In this document: positions 1-7,284 of the stretch, one piece after another
Position numbering within the stretch: position 1 is the stretch's first letter
How the letters are laid out: the number at the start of each line of letters is the position of its first letter
Virus record (IMG/VR): IMGVR_UViG_3300013010_000077
Span: 1 to 22,685 of that record
DNA: 22,685 bases
DNA from: a virus
Strand: one strand, 5' to 3'
Program-made: the position numbers and the translations under genes
Notes under the pieces: model-generated
What the model saw: only the letters and a program-made list of their open reading frames with translations
Databases searched by the model: none
What the model was told of the DNA's origin: nothing

Positions 1-63
1 CGATATGGTGATTTAGCCATTCAAATTGTTGCTGATTGTTATTTCGAATTGTCTAGGGTTTAA
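1..63 (+). CDS. C-terminal end of an unidentified gene (partial)
   Basis: Reading frame 1 is open from the window edge to a TAA at 61-63 and encodes 20 residues ending ADCYFELSRV. The next start codon (66) follows two bases after this stop, the tight packing seen across the rest of the window, which supports real coding. The start lies outside the window, and too little is visible to assign a family or function. Confidence 0.5.
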   Translation, partial: RYGDLAIQIVADCYFELSRV

Positions 64-65
64 TA

Positions 66-317
66 ATGAATATTGAAAAACTAAAAACTGAAGTCAAAAA
101 GGGTTATCCTATTTTTGTTGTGTACACATCTGATACTAAAGAATTGGTCGATTGGTATCCATATGGTGAAAAAATGGCACGTGCATCTGCAGAATCACGG
201 AATAATAAAGTTGGTCCTGAAACATATACGTATAGTTCGTGGCAGGATTATGTAATTTCCTACAATAATTATCAACGCCATCTTGCAGATTTGGCAGAAC
301 CTTGGAGACACCGCTAA
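66..317 (+). CDS. Small protein of unknown function (83 aa)
   Basis: The ATG at 66 has an AGGG Shine-Dalgarno-like run at 55-58, seven bases upstream. It follows the partial upstream gene by two bases. The protein is hydrophilic and rich in Tyr and Trp (YPIFVVYTSDTKE near the start, TYTYSSWQDYVISYNNY near the end), with no signal peptide, membrane segment or cysteine motif. I do not recognise the family. It is probably the last gene of a transcription unit entering from the left, since a strong promoter for the next gene begins nine bases after its stop. Confidence 0.7.
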   Translation: MNIEKLKTEVKKGYPIFVVYTSDTKELVDWYPYGEKMARASAESRNNKVGPETYTYSSWQDYVISYNNYQRHLADLAEPWRHR

Positions 318-325
318 ATTAATGC

Positions 326-354
326 TTGACATCCTAGACGAATCAGTTTATAAC
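326..354 (+). promoter_or_regulatory. Sigma70-type promoter for the AAA+ ATPase gene
   Basis: TTGACA (326-331), a 17-base spacer, then TATAAC (349-354). The predicted +1 is near 361, giving a leader of about 23 bases with a GAGGA Shine-Dalgarno (372-376) before the ATG at 384. The spacer contains GAATCAGT, nearly the same as in the promoters at 11493 and 16656. Confidence 0.8.
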
Positions 355-383
355 TAGTTAGTAATCAAAAAGAGGAAACGTAA

Positions 384-1358
384 ATGTCAGTAGTTCAAAT
401 CACAAATGGTTCTTATCTTAATCAAGAAGTAACAGGCATTTTTCCTGTTGTATCTGAAATGAAAGTAGGCAAAGACGGTATACATTTTATCACAGTCGAT
501 GCTAGTGAAACTGAATTCAAGCGTTCAAAAATTCGTGTCAAAGTTCGTCCAGAAAATGTGGAAACTATTTCAGTGCATAACGAAACTGATGATGAAGTTA
601 TGGATCGAATTGCCGAGAGATTTTCTATTTTAGATGAAATGACCGAAGCAACGTGTGATGGTATTGTGCGAGGCATGGTAGTATCTGGCCCTCCTGGTAT
701 TGGCAAAACATACGGTGTCGAACAGATACTTGAGAAAGATTCATTGTTTGACGTTATGGCTGATAACCCACTTCGTCACACATTTGTTAAAGGCACAATG
801 TCACCTATCGGACTTTATGCAATGCTTTACAAGTATTCAGATGCAAAGAACATTGTAGTTCTTGATGATTGTGATAGTATCTTGTTTGATGAAAATGCAT
901 TAAACATCTTGAAGGCAGCACTTGATAGTGGCAAGAAACGCTATATCTCTTGGAATTCAGACTCGCATTTCTTGCGCCGCGAAGGTGTTCCAGACCGCTT
1001 CGAATTCAAGGGCAGTGTAATCTTTATCACAAATCTTAAATTTGATAATGTCCGTTCAAATAAGATCAAAGATCACCTTGAGGCTATTATGTCACGCTGT
1101 CACTATCTTGATTTGACCATGGATACAACACGTGAAAAAATCTTGCGCATTCGTCAAATTGCACGTGACGGTGGATTGTTTGATCAGAAAGGATTGACCA
1201 AAGACCAAGAACGTAACGTAGTGGATTTCTTAGAAGGTAATCAAGCAAAGATGCGTGAAATTTCATTACGCATGGCTCAAAAGTTGGCAGACTTGTGTAA
1301 AATGAGTCCAACACGATGGCAACGTCTGGCTGAAACTACGTGTATGAAACGTATCTAA
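384..1358 (+). CDS. AAA+ ATPase, phage type, role unknown
   Basis: A 324-residue P-loop ATPase. Residues 1-65 form a distinct basic N-terminal region. Walker A is GPPGIGKT (102-109) and Walker B is IVVLDDCDSIL (157-167). A sensor 1 Asn sits in VIFITNLKF (about 212-220), and an Arg in AIMSRCHYLDL (near 238) could be the arginine finger. The C-terminal part is helical, like an AAA+ lid. The length is close to that of T4 gp44, but the Walker B and sensor region do not read as a clamp loader, so I do not call it gene 44. It is monocistronic: its own promoter at 326, a GAGGA Shine-Dalgarno eight bases before the ATG, and a strong terminator after it. The nucleotide-hydrolysing fold is sure; the target, a remodelled protein or DNA complex, is not known. 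Confidence 0.85.
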   Translation: MSVVQITNGSYLNQEVTGIFPVVSEMKVGKDGIHFITVDASETEFKRSKIRVKVRPENVETISVHNETDDEVMDRIAERFSILDEMTEATCDGIVRGMVVSGPPGIGKTYGVEQILEKDSLFDVMADNPLRHTFVKGTMSPIGLYAMLYKYSDAKNIVVLDDCDSILFDENALNILKAALDSGKKRYISWNSDSHFLRREGVPDRFEFKGSVIFITNLKFDNVRSNKIKDHLEAIMSRCHYLDLTMDTTREKILRIRQIARDGGLFDQKGLTKDQERNVVDFLEGNQAKMREISLRMAQKLADLCKMSPTRWQRLAETTCMKRI

Positions 1359-1374
1359 TATAAATTAAAATATT

Positions 1375-1405
1375 AAAAACAGACACCATATGGTGTCTGT
1401 TTTTT
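1375..1405 (+). terminator. Rho-independent terminator after the AAA+ gene
   Basis: A perfect 30-base palindrome (1375-1404) with AACAGACACCA and TGGTGTCTGTT arms around a CATATG centre. The A-rich 5' flank and six-T run (1400-1405) give a classic intrinsic terminator. The next promoter starts two bases later. Confidence 0.9.
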
Positions 1406-1406
1406 C

Positions 1407-1435
1407 TTGACTCAAATCAATAAAAGTGTTATTAT
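1407..1435 (+). promoter_or_regulatory. Sigma70-type promoter of uvsW, predicted leaderless
   Basis: TTGACT (1407-1412), a 17-base spacer, TATTAT (1430-1435). Seven bases past the -10 hexamer falls exactly on the A of the uvsW ATG (1442). No Shine-Dalgarno precedes that ATG. Confidence 0.75.
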
Positions 1436-1441
1436 ATTATT

Positions 1442-2887
1442 ATGAAAAAATGTACAATCTTAATCAAAGACGAAGTAAATGTAAAGTTGGAAGGACTTGA
1501 TCCCGCCACACGCCGTAAGTGCAGCGATAAACTAAAGTTCTTTTTGCCACACGCATATCATATGCCTGCTTTTAAATTAGGACGATGGGATGGTACTGTT
1601 CGTTTTTGTGATGTAGGCGGAAGAACTTATCTAAATTTATTAGATGACCTTTTGCCTATTATTATGAGTTCTGGATATGAGATTGATATTGATGACAGGC
1701 GTGAACATACTACGCTAGAATTCGATATAATTGATGATAAATTTTGGGGTGATACTTGTTGGCCCGAAGGACATTCAGCAGAAGGCGAACCTATTCGTCT
1801 TCGTGACTACCAGGTTGATGTTGTTAATAAGTTTTTAGAATCGCCACAGGCTCTACAAGAGATTGCTACAGGTGCTGGAAAAACTATTATGACTGCAACT
1901 CTATCTAAACTCGTAGAGAAATATGGTAGATCAATTGTTATTGTACCAAATAAAGACTTGGTACGGCAGACCGAAGAAGACTATCTAAATTGTGGGTTAG
2001 ATGCGGGAGTTTACTTTGGTGATAGGAAAGATATTGGAAAAACCCACACCATCTGTACATGGCAATCCCTCAACTCCTTGCTAAAGAAAACTAAAAAAGG
2101 TGAAGACAACATCATGGACTTTATTGAGGATGTGAGTTGTGTAATTGTAGACGAGGTACATCAGGCAAAGGCGGATGTATTAAAAGATTTGTTAACAAGT
2201 GTATTTGCACGTGTTCCGTTACGTTGGGGATTAACAGGGACTATTCCCAAAACGGATCATGAGTTTGCTACTATACGAGCCAGTCTGGGAGATATAGTTA
2301 ATAGACTCGCAGCAAAAGAGTTACAAGATATTGGAGTATTATCTAATTGTCATGTAAATATTGTACAGACTCAAGAAACACAAGTATACACTGATTATCA
2401 AAGTGAACTAAAATTTTTACTAGAGGATAAAAAACGACAAGAATACTTAGCCAACTTAATTAAAGAAATATCACAAACAGGAAATACCCTAGTTTTAACT
2501 GGACGTATTAATTCAGGACAAGCATTACAAGAGCTAATTCCAGAAGCAGATTTTGTACAAGGCTCTATGAAATCTGATGATAGGAAAACAGCATACAAGG
2601 AAATAAATGAAGCTACTAATTCAATCACTATTGCTACTTACGGTGTTGCCGCCGTTGGTATTAACATCCCTCGCATATTCAACATGGTTCTTTTGGAGCC
2701 TGGCAAGTCTTTTGTGCGGGTTATTCAGTCTATCGGTCGGGGTGTCCGTGTTGCAAAAGATAAAGACTTTGTACAAATCTGGGATCTCACAAGCAGATGT
2801 AAGTTCTCAAAACGACATTTAACTGAAAGAAAGAAATTCTATAAAGATGCTGAATATCCGTTTAGCATAGAGAAGGTAAAATACTAA
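1442..2887 (+). CDS. uvsW: UvsW-type ATP-dependent DNA helicase (SF2)
   Basis: A 481-residue superfamily 2 helicase, close to the length of T4 UvsW, which unwinds R-loops and branched recombination intermediates and moves the phage from origin to recombination-dependent replication. The N-terminal about 110 residues match the UvsW accessory DNA-binding domain (FKLGRWDGTVRF, 44-55). Helicase motifs in order: RDYQ (121-124), motif I ATGAGKT (142-148), motif Ia VPNKDLVRQT (168-177), motif II DEVH (237-240), motif III LTGT (264-267), motif VI QSIGRGVR (429-436). All key residues are intact. It opens a long operon in which following genes overlap or nearly touch. The start is fixed by the promoter, whose predicted +1 is the A of the ATG; there is no Shine-Dalgarno, so translation is probably leaderless. 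Confidence 0.93.
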   Translation: MKKCTILIKDEVNVKLEGLDPATRRKCSDKLKFFLPHAYHMPAFKLGRWDGTVRFCDVGGRTYLNLLDDLLPIIMSSGYEIDIDDRREHTTLEFDIIDDKFWGDTCWPEGHSAEGEPIRLRDYQVDVVNKFLESPQALQEIATGAGKTIMTATLSKLVEKYGRSIVIVPNKDLVRQTEEDYLNCGLDAGVYFGDRKDIGKTHTICTWQSLNSLLKKTKKGEDNIMDFIEDVSCVIVDEVHQAKADVLKDLLTSVFARVPLRWGLTGTIPKTDHEFATIRASLGDIVNRLAAKELQDIGVLSNCHVNIVQTQETQVYTDYQSELKFLLEDKKRQEYLANLIKEISQTGNTLVLTGRINSGQALQELIPEADFVQGSMKSDDRKTAYKEINEATNSITIATYGVAAVGINIPRIFNMVLLEPGKSFVRVIQSIGRGVRVAKDKDFVQIWDLTSRCKFSKRHLTERKKFYKDAEYPFSIEKVKY

Positions 2888-3387
2888 TGAAAATATTAAC
2901 ACCAGAAAATCGCTGTTTTGAAATGAATAGCCTACCAGAAGAAATAGAAGATATTCGATACTGTGTAATGGATGTTACAGACAAAGCAGATCCAGATTTT
3001 TACTTCATTCCTTTAGTTTTTATTGAAACGTTTGAAGCACCTAGCATATCGATGACAATCGGAAAACATAAAATAGAAATGCCAATTGATTGGCATATAC
3101 TTATTGGTCACAGGGAAATTGGCAACTTAGAATTCGTTCCATTAACTAGTATCAATGAACGTAGTTTTGATACAATCTTAACTAATCCATTGGGTGGTTT
3201 TACAATGGACTGGCAACCAATAACAATTAATAATGTATTTGCTGATGTTAAGTGGTTTTTTCCTAAACTAAAATATGGACATATTCTTGCTATTCCATTG
3301 GAGTATGGTGACAAGCCTAAGTGTGCTTACTTCGTAAAAGACTTAAACCGTATTCCTGATGTATTAAATAGTTATGATTTCTTTTAA
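2887..3387 (+). CDS. Conserved-looking phage protein of unknown function (166 aa)
   Basis: The ATG overlaps the last base of the uvsW stop (TAATG), implying translational coupling. The protein is mixed alpha/beta and has no membrane segment. It contains a WHILIGHREIGNLEFVPL stretch (about 69-85) and FDTILTNPLGGFTMDW (about 98-113). This looks like proteins often seen next to replication genes in marine T4-like phages, but I cannot name a family and propose no function. Its position directly after uvsW and its coupling suggest joint expression with recombination functions. Confidence 0.8.
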   Translation: MKILTPENRCFEMNSLPEEIEDIRYCVMDVTDKADPDFYFIPLVFIETFEAPSISMTIGKHKIEMPIDWHILIGHREIGNLEFVPLTSINERSFDTILTNPLGGFTMDWQPITINNVFADVKWFFPKLKYGHILAIPLEYGDKPKCAYFVKDLNRIPDVLNSYDFF

Positions 3388-3412
3388 TTATAATTGTAAA
3401 GGAAGATAAGTC

Positions 3413-3844
3413 ATGAAGATATTGATATTTGGATTGCCCGGGTCAGGTAAGACCACATTAGCAAAACCATTTGCAGATTTAATCAACGGTGTTTGGATTA
3501 ATGCAGACGTTGTTAGAGAAAAATATAACGACTGGGACTTTAGCGATGAAGGTAGAAAACGCCAAGCATTTCGTATGAGTATGATCTCGGATGGTGTTAT
3601 TGCTGCTGGCAGAATTGCTGTATGTGATTTTGTATGTCCTACAGAAGAAACACGTAAAAACTTTAATGCAGACTTTGCAGTGTGGATGAACACTATCAAA
3701 GAAAGCAGATTTGAAGATACAAATATCATATTTGAAAAACCTTCCCAATTCGATTATCAAGTATCGGGTTGGTTTGATGATACGCACCAAACATTGATTC
3801 AAGCTATTGAGCGTTATCAAAAATGGCAGAGCAAGAATGAATGA
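3413..3844 (+). CDS. P-loop kinase, adenylylsulfate kinase (CysC)-like
   Basis: A 143-residue protein with Walker A GLPGSGKT (7-14). It then has INADVVREKY (29-38) and FSDEGRKRQAFR (43-54), matching the LDGDxVR and FSxEDR segments of APS kinases, and CDFVCPTEETR (71-81), matching their second conserved loop. APS kinases phosphorylate adenylyl sulfate to PAPS; several phage homologues have undetermined substrates and may act on nucleosides or polynucleotide ends. It is shorter than bacterial CysC (about 200 aa), and the C-terminal third diverges, so the substrate is uncertain. An AGGAAG Shine-Dalgarno lies just before the ATG. The stop overlaps the next start by eight bases. Confidence 0.72.
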   Translation: MKILIFGLPGSGKTTLAKPFADLINGVWINADVVREKYNDWDFSDEGRKRQAFRMSMISDGVIAAGRIAVCDFVCPTEETRKNFNADFAVWMNTIKESRFEDTNIIFEKPSQFDYQVSGWFDDTHQTLIQAIERYQKWQSKNE

Positions 3845-4061
3845 TTGGAAAGAACTGCATAGAGTATTGCTAGTTGATTATCAACATACAAAAAATGCAG
3901 TCTCATGGTGTGAACAATCTTTAGAGCCAAAAGATTGGAGTGTAGAGTATTTTGAAAATAATGATTGTTTTTACTTTACATCTAAGACTAAATGTGGTAT
4001 GTTTATGTTTGTAAATGGTGGTAAATATATTGCCCCGCCAAGAGGAGTAGATAATGGCTGA
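3837..4061 (+). CDS. Small acidic protein of unknown function (74 aa)
   Basis: I chose the ATG at 3837 (MNDWKELHRVL), which overlaps the previous stop by eight bases. An upstream alternative start at 3807 lies deep inside the kinase gene and is unlikely. The C-terminal half has a hydrophobic beta pattern CFYFTSKTKCGMFMFV, similar in style to YFEDDTDAAMFIMVW at the end of the 6770 gene, so the two may share a small fold. No known domain is recognised. It overlaps the next gene by eight bases. Confidence 0.65.
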   Translation: MNDWKELHRVLLVDYQHTKNAVSWCEQSLEPKDWSVEYFENNDCFYFTSKTKCGMFMFVNGGKYIAPPRGVDNG

Positions 4062-4536
4062 TAAACTTCCATTGAATGATGTTCTGAATGCTATTGACCA
4101 GCGTGATTATGATTGGTACTCGAGGCTATCAGATGATGATAAGAAGAAATGGAGTAGTTGGTTATTCTTGCGCTATGCCAGCACGGTGAAGGGGTCTGGA
4201 GCAGGCGAAGCATTACTTGCAACAAATGACTTTGTAAATAAGTATTACACCGATTTATACAAGCATGAAGAATTGATATGGAAGTTAATGTGTCTAACTG
4301 GGTCAGGTAAGAAAAAATATCACGAATGGATTAAACCTCCTACCGCAATCAAAAAGAAAGATACTATTACAGAATTTTTAGTAGACACGATGCCACATTT
4401 AAAAAACGATGAAATAGAACTATATCGAACTTTAAACGCAGATGAAGATATAAAACGCATGGCAGTTGATATGGGTATTGATGATAAAAGAATAGATGAA
4501 ATATTTGGTAAAACAAAGCGAAGGAAGAAAAAATGA
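4054..4536 (+). CDS. Possible sliding-clamp-loader small subunit (gp62-like)
   Basis: A 160-residue helical protein with a strongly basic tail (TKRRKKK). Landmarks are WSSWLFLRYAS (about 33-43), NDFVNKYYTDLYKHEELIWKL (about 58-78) and GSGKKKYHEWIKPP (about 83-96). The pattern (WLxxRYxS, TNxxVNK, KHxELxWKL, GSGKK) resembles small helical proteins of marine T4-like phages that I associate with the clamp-loader A subunit, which with gp44 loads the gp45 clamp. This rests on family memory, not a strong motif, and no gp44 or gp45 gene is adjacent. It could instead be an unrelated conserved phage protein. AGAGGAG precedes the ATG, and the stop overlaps the next ATG (ATGA). Confidence 0.75.
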   Translation: MADKLPLNDVLNAIDQRDYDWYSRLSDDDKKKWSSWLFLRYASTVKGSGAGEALLATNDFVNKYYTDLYKHEELIWKLMCLTGSGKKKYHEWIKPPTAIKKKDTITEFLVDTMPHLKNDEIELYRTLNADEDIKRMAVDMGIDDKRIDEIFGKTKRRKKK

Positions 4537-4946
4537 ATTGGTATCATATTCAAAACGCACAAAAGTGGGGCATCAGTGAAATACAATATTTCATTAATAA
4601 AGAGACAAATACTGGATTGAAAATAGATACTAACTGGAAATGGGGTTCTTTTGATATTGGACATGACGGTATAGTTGAATCCACTGACAAAACTGTTGAT
4701 GTATATGTAGAATTTGATGAACCAATGGTTAATGCATTGAATAGTGGCACAGATGAATTCATTTTTTACAATTTAGAAACTGGTGAAGAGTACGAAGCAA
4801 AGGATCATGATGATTTTATAAATAATTATCATGACGAAGGTATTAATTATCTATATGATAATGGATTTGATGATGGTGATGACCCTGAGTTCTGGATTGA
4901 AGGTGGCTTTACTATAAAAGAAATAGAATGTCCTTATGAGTTTTGA
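4533..4946 (+). CDS. Acidic protein of unknown function (137 aa)
   Basis: Starts within an ATGA overlap with the preceding gene. It is highly acidic, especially NGFDDGDDPEFWIEGG near the C-terminus, with many aromatic residues and no cysteine motif, signal peptide or membrane helix. The strong negative charge could suit a DNA-mimic or a protein-binding role, but nothing specific supports this. It overlaps the next gene by 11 bases, so it is clearly part of the uvsW operon. Confidence 0.75.
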   Translation: MNWYHIQNAQKWGISEIQYFINKETNTGLKIDTNWKWGSFDIGHDGIVESTDKTVDVYVEFDEPMVNALNSGTDEFIFYNLETGEEYEAKDHDDFINNYHDEGINYLYDNGFDDGDDPEFWIEGGFTIKEIECPYEF

Positions 4947-5613
4947 ATGTCAATACTGTAATCGTTCTTTCAAACGTGAAAAGACTTTATCTGTTCACTT
5001 ATGTGAATCAAAGCGCCGTCATCTTAATAGGGATGCTAAATATGTTAGATTGGGACATATAGCGTACAATCAATTTTATAAGTTAACACAAGGTATAAAA
5101 ACTAAAGACAAATCATATGAAGAATTTTCAAAATCTAAATACTATACTGCATTTACAAAGTTTGGCAGGCATATTTTAGATATTAATGCAATTGATCCAG
5201 AGAAATTTATTGACTTTGTTATCAATAATAGTGTACACTTAGACAAATGGTGCAGCGATGCAGTTTATGAAACTTATATTCGTGAGTTAAATAAAAAAGA
5301 AACTGCAGAACGTGCAATAGAGCGGGGCATATTACTAATGCAGCAATGGGGAAGAGAACATGATAGACCGTTTAATGTATTCTTTAGGGAGATTAGTAAG
5401 CCGCGTCTTATACATTGGATCAAGTCCGGACGTATTAGCCCTTGGATTATTTTTAATTGTTATAGTTGTAGCGAAGCAATGGCAAATCTTAATGAACACG
5501 AATTGAATTTAATAAATGAACATCTAGAACCTACATTTTGGACAAATAAGTTTTCTACACGGCAAGATGATGTGAAATTTGTAAATGAAGTATTAGAAAG
5601 AGCGGGATTATGA
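4936..5613 (+). CDS. Zinc-finger protein, T4-like phage conserved
   Basis: A 225-residue protein that opens with one zinc-finger motif: C5-x2-C8, then H21 and C23 or H29 (FECQYCNRSFKREKTLSVHL). A basic stretch SKRRHLNR follows. The rest is a helical domain (KYYTAFTKFGRHI, FIDFVINN, HLDKWCSDAVYETYI, SGRISPWIIFNC), a pattern I associate with a conserved family of marine T4-like phages whose function is not established. A single finger plus basic patch fits nucleic-acid binding, for example a transcription or replication accessory role, but this is inference. Its stop overlaps the next ATG (ATGA). Confidence 0.85.
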   Translation: MSFECQYCNRSFKREKTLSVHLCESKRRHLNRDAKYVRLGHIAYNQFYKLTQGIKTKDKSYEEFSKSKYYTAFTKFGRHILDINAIDPEKFIDFVINNSVHLDKWCSDAVYETYIRELNKKETAERAIERGILLMQQWGREHDRPFNVFFREISKPRLIHWIKSGRISPWIIFNCYSCSEAMANLNEHELNLINEHLEPTFWTNKFSTRQDDVKFVNEVLERAGL

Positions 5614-5816
5614 GTACCACAAAAACGTCAAGAAAAATGTATGATAAAACAACAACTGTATTTGAAGACCCGGATACAGGAGAACTGTGTATATACTTAC
5701 CAGAAGATATGCTACAGCATCTGGGCTGGGATGAAGACACTGAACTTGAATGGCATGAAGATGAAAATGGAGCATGGAGTTTAAAAAAAGTAAAAGAAAT
5801 AGGAACTGAAAAATGA
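5610..5816 (+). CDS. AbrB/SpoVT-fold small protein
   Basis: 68 residues. The core LCIYLPEDMLQHLGWDEDTE (about 26-45), followed by ELEWHEDENGAWSLKKV, matches the swapped-hairpin AbrB/MazE pattern: beta strand, LPxxxLxxLGWxxGDxL, then two short strands. Such proteins are usually dimeric DNA-binding regulators or antitoxins, but phage versions are often acidic, as here (many Asp and Glu), and may bind protein rather than DNA. No toxin gene lies beside it. It overlaps both neighbours by four bases (ATGA). Confidence 0.8.
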   Translation: MSTTKTSRKMYDKTTTVFEDPDTGELCIYLPEDMLQHLGWDEDTELEWHEDENGAWSLKKVKEIGTEK

Positions 5817-6310
5817 AACTAATGACATATGATTGGGCAAAAGTTAATTCGGCAGTACAGGACATTGCGATGGACATGTATAAAGATAACTGGCGCCCAG
5901 ATTACATTATAGGCATAACACGTGGTGGACTTGTACCAGCAGTACTTCTTTCTCACATGTCAGACATACCAATGCATACATTATGTGTGCAATTAGCAGC
6001 AAATGGATTAGAAGAAAACACTGAAAGTAATTGCTGGATGGCAGAAGATGCATTTGGTTATGAAAAAGACCCAAAAAATATTATTATTATAGATGATATA
6101 AATCGTGGTGGTGATGCTATGGAATGGATTATGAAAGATTGGCAAGCAAACTGTTTGCCATCAGATGAAAGATGGGACCAGATATGGCATAACAATGTTC
6201 GATTTGGTGCGTTACTCAGTAGTCCCAATTCAATCGTAGACACTGATTATTGGAGTCAGGAATTTTCAGATGACGAAGAGCATTGGGTGCAATTTCCTTG
6301 GGAGACATAA
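5813..6310 (+). CDS. Phosphoribosyltransferase-like protein
   Basis: 165 residues with a type I PRTase layout: IIGITRGGLVPAVLLSH (32-48), matching the conserved RGG loop, and a PRPP-binding strand-loop IIIIDDINRGGDAMEW (90-105) in which DD is the diphosphate/Mg motif. The usual PRPP loop ends TGxT; here it is NRGGDA, so activity may be altered. A 27-residue insertion between the last two core parts and an acidic tail (FSDDEEHW) are also present. The role in the phage is unknown: nucleotide salvage, or a reaction on a nucleobase or modified base. It sits in the uvsW operon between an AbrB-fold gene and a coiled-coil gene. Confidence 0.8.
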   Translation: MKLMTYDWAKVNSAVQDIAMDMYKDNWRPDYIIGITRGGLVPAVLLSHMSDIPMHTLCVQLAANGLEENTESNCWMAEDAFGYEKDPKNIIIIDDINRGGDAMEWIMKDWQANCLPSDERWDQIWHNNVRFGALLSSPNSIVDTDYWSQEFSDDEEHWVQFPWET

Positions 6311-6311
6311 T

Positions 6312-6770
6312 ATGACACATGTATCAGGAAAATATCCAATCGAGGCGATTACTGATTGGGATAAGGAAATTAAAAAACATATTTCAGAAGAAACAAAAAT
6401 TGAAAGTGATGTAGATGATTTTGATGAATTTGTATTAAGCCTTCAATCCGAAGATGATAGTAATATCAAAATCACAAGTGGTAGTACTACATATGATGTA
6501 TCAGACTTTACATCAAGTTCATCCTCATCCAATATGCAAAGTCAAGGAACCGTTAATATAGACCTTGATCTTTTTACTTTTCATGATAATATAGAAACAC
6601 ACGAAGATCGAACAGAAAGACGGCTTGATGCAATAGAAAAGCGACTATGTATCCTAGAACCAAAGCACGAAATGATTGAAAAATATGAAGTGCTGAAAGA
6701 TTTATACAATCAATATCGTGCTGCGGAGGCATTACTGTATGATGATGATAGCGAAAATACTCAAAATTGA
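6312..6770 (+). CDS. Coiled-coil protein of unknown function (152 aa)
   Basis: The ATG at 6312 (MTHVSGKYPIE) follows the previous stop by one base and has a GGGAG-type Shine-Dalgarno at 6300-6304. An in-frame start at 6270 would lie inside the PRTase gene without support. The middle is Ser-rich (SSSSSSN, about 74-80). The C-terminal 55 residues are predicted coiled coil (RTERRLDAIEKRLCILEP, then KYEVLKDLYNQYRAAEALLY), a pattern I associate with small T4-like phage proteins of unknown role. Its stop shares a base with the next start (TGATG). Confidence 0.75.
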   Translation: MTHVSGKYPIEAITDWDKEIKKHISEETKIESDVDDFDEFVLSLQSEDDSNIKITSGSTTYDVSDFTSSSSSSNMQSQGTVNIDLDLFTFHDNIETHEDRTERRLDAIEKRLCILEPKHEMIEKYEVLKDLYNQYRAAEALLYDDDSENTQN

Positions 6771-7078
6771 TGACACAACTCATTAAAAGAAATCATAAAA
6801 CACGTGATTTGCTTGATCGACTTCGTAAAATTGAAGGCAAAACACGTAATCGTAGAAAATTCTTTAGCGACTTTGATAATAAAGAGTTTTTAAAATGGTC
6901 GGCAGTTTCAAAAGATAATATTAAATTCGAAGGTGAATTAGTGCCAGGAAGTGGCGTACTTACAGAATTAATTGATTGGTGCAATGATACTTGTAATGGC
7001 TTTTATGTGGCACATATGGGGTCATTATATTTTGAAGATGACACTGATGCGGCAATGTTTATAATGGTGTGGAAATGA
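6770..7078 (+). CDS. Small basic-acidic protein of unknown function (102 aa)
   Basis: The ATG at 6770 overlaps the preceding TGA by one base; the TTG three bases earlier is less likely. The N-terminus is basic (LIKRNHKTRDLLDRLRK) and the C-terminus ends in a hydrophobic strand with acidic loop, LYFEDDTDAAMFIMVWK. The ending resembles that of the 3837 gene and of small proteins I have seen in T4-like phages. No catalytic motif is visible. Confidence 0.7.
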   Translation: MTQLIKRNHKTRDLLDRLRKIEGKTRNRRKFFSDFDNKEFLKWSAVSKDNIKFEGELVPGSGVLTELIDWCNDTCNGFYVAHMGSLYFEDDTDAAMFIMVWK

Positions 7079-7284
7079 GCGGACAGAGACGTTTTTTGAA
7101 AATGTGGGCACGTACTGTTGGAATGCCAATTGGCATCACAGACGATGACAAGCCTGAATTTTTACCTATTACACAGAAAGATGTAAAACGTGCATTGACG
7201 TTTAGAACATTCTGGATTGTCTTGCATATTGTTACCTGTTGTGCTATTATAGCAGGTAACGGCAGAACATTAGGTGTATGGTAA
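7075..7284 (+). CDS. Small membrane protein (69 aa)
   Basis: The ATG at 7075 overlaps the previous stop (ATGA) and is preferred over the GTG six bases earlier. The first 40 residues are hydrophilic. FWIVLHIVTCCAIIAGN (about 45-61) is a single transmembrane helix, with a short tail NGRTLGVW. It most likely sits in the host inner membrane. Similar tiny proteins occur in marine T4-like phages, with no known function. The DNA encoding the membrane helix contains a perfect 8-base-arm inverted repeat (7231-7260). The stop overlaps the next start. Confidence 0.72.
   Translation: MSGQRRFLKMWARTVGMPIGITDDDKPEFLPITQKDVKRALTFRTFWIVLHIVTCCAIIAGNGRTLGVW
7231..7260 (+). repeat. Inverted repeat inside the membrane-protein gene
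   Basis: GTTACCTG (7231-7238) and CAGGTAAC (7253-7260) are exact reverse complements. With wobble pairs the stem can extend to about 12 pairs around a six-base loop. No T-run follows, so it is not an intrinsic terminator. It could be an mRNA processing or stability hairpin, or a consequence of coding. Confidence 0.5.

Noticed and set aside
384-1358. T4 gene 44 clamp-loader large subunit
   Set aside because: The size is similar, but Walker B (LDDCDS) and the following segments do not read as a clamp loader, and no gp45 or gp62 gene is adjacent.
2607-2822. Plus-strand membrane-like ORF in another frame
   Set aside because: It lies entirely inside uvsW over its motifs V and VI, without a Shine-Dalgarno.
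5608-5877. Minus-strand hydrophobic ORF opposite the AbrB-fold gene
   Set aside because: It is antisense to well-supported coupled genes and its hydrophobic composition is typical of a shadow frame.
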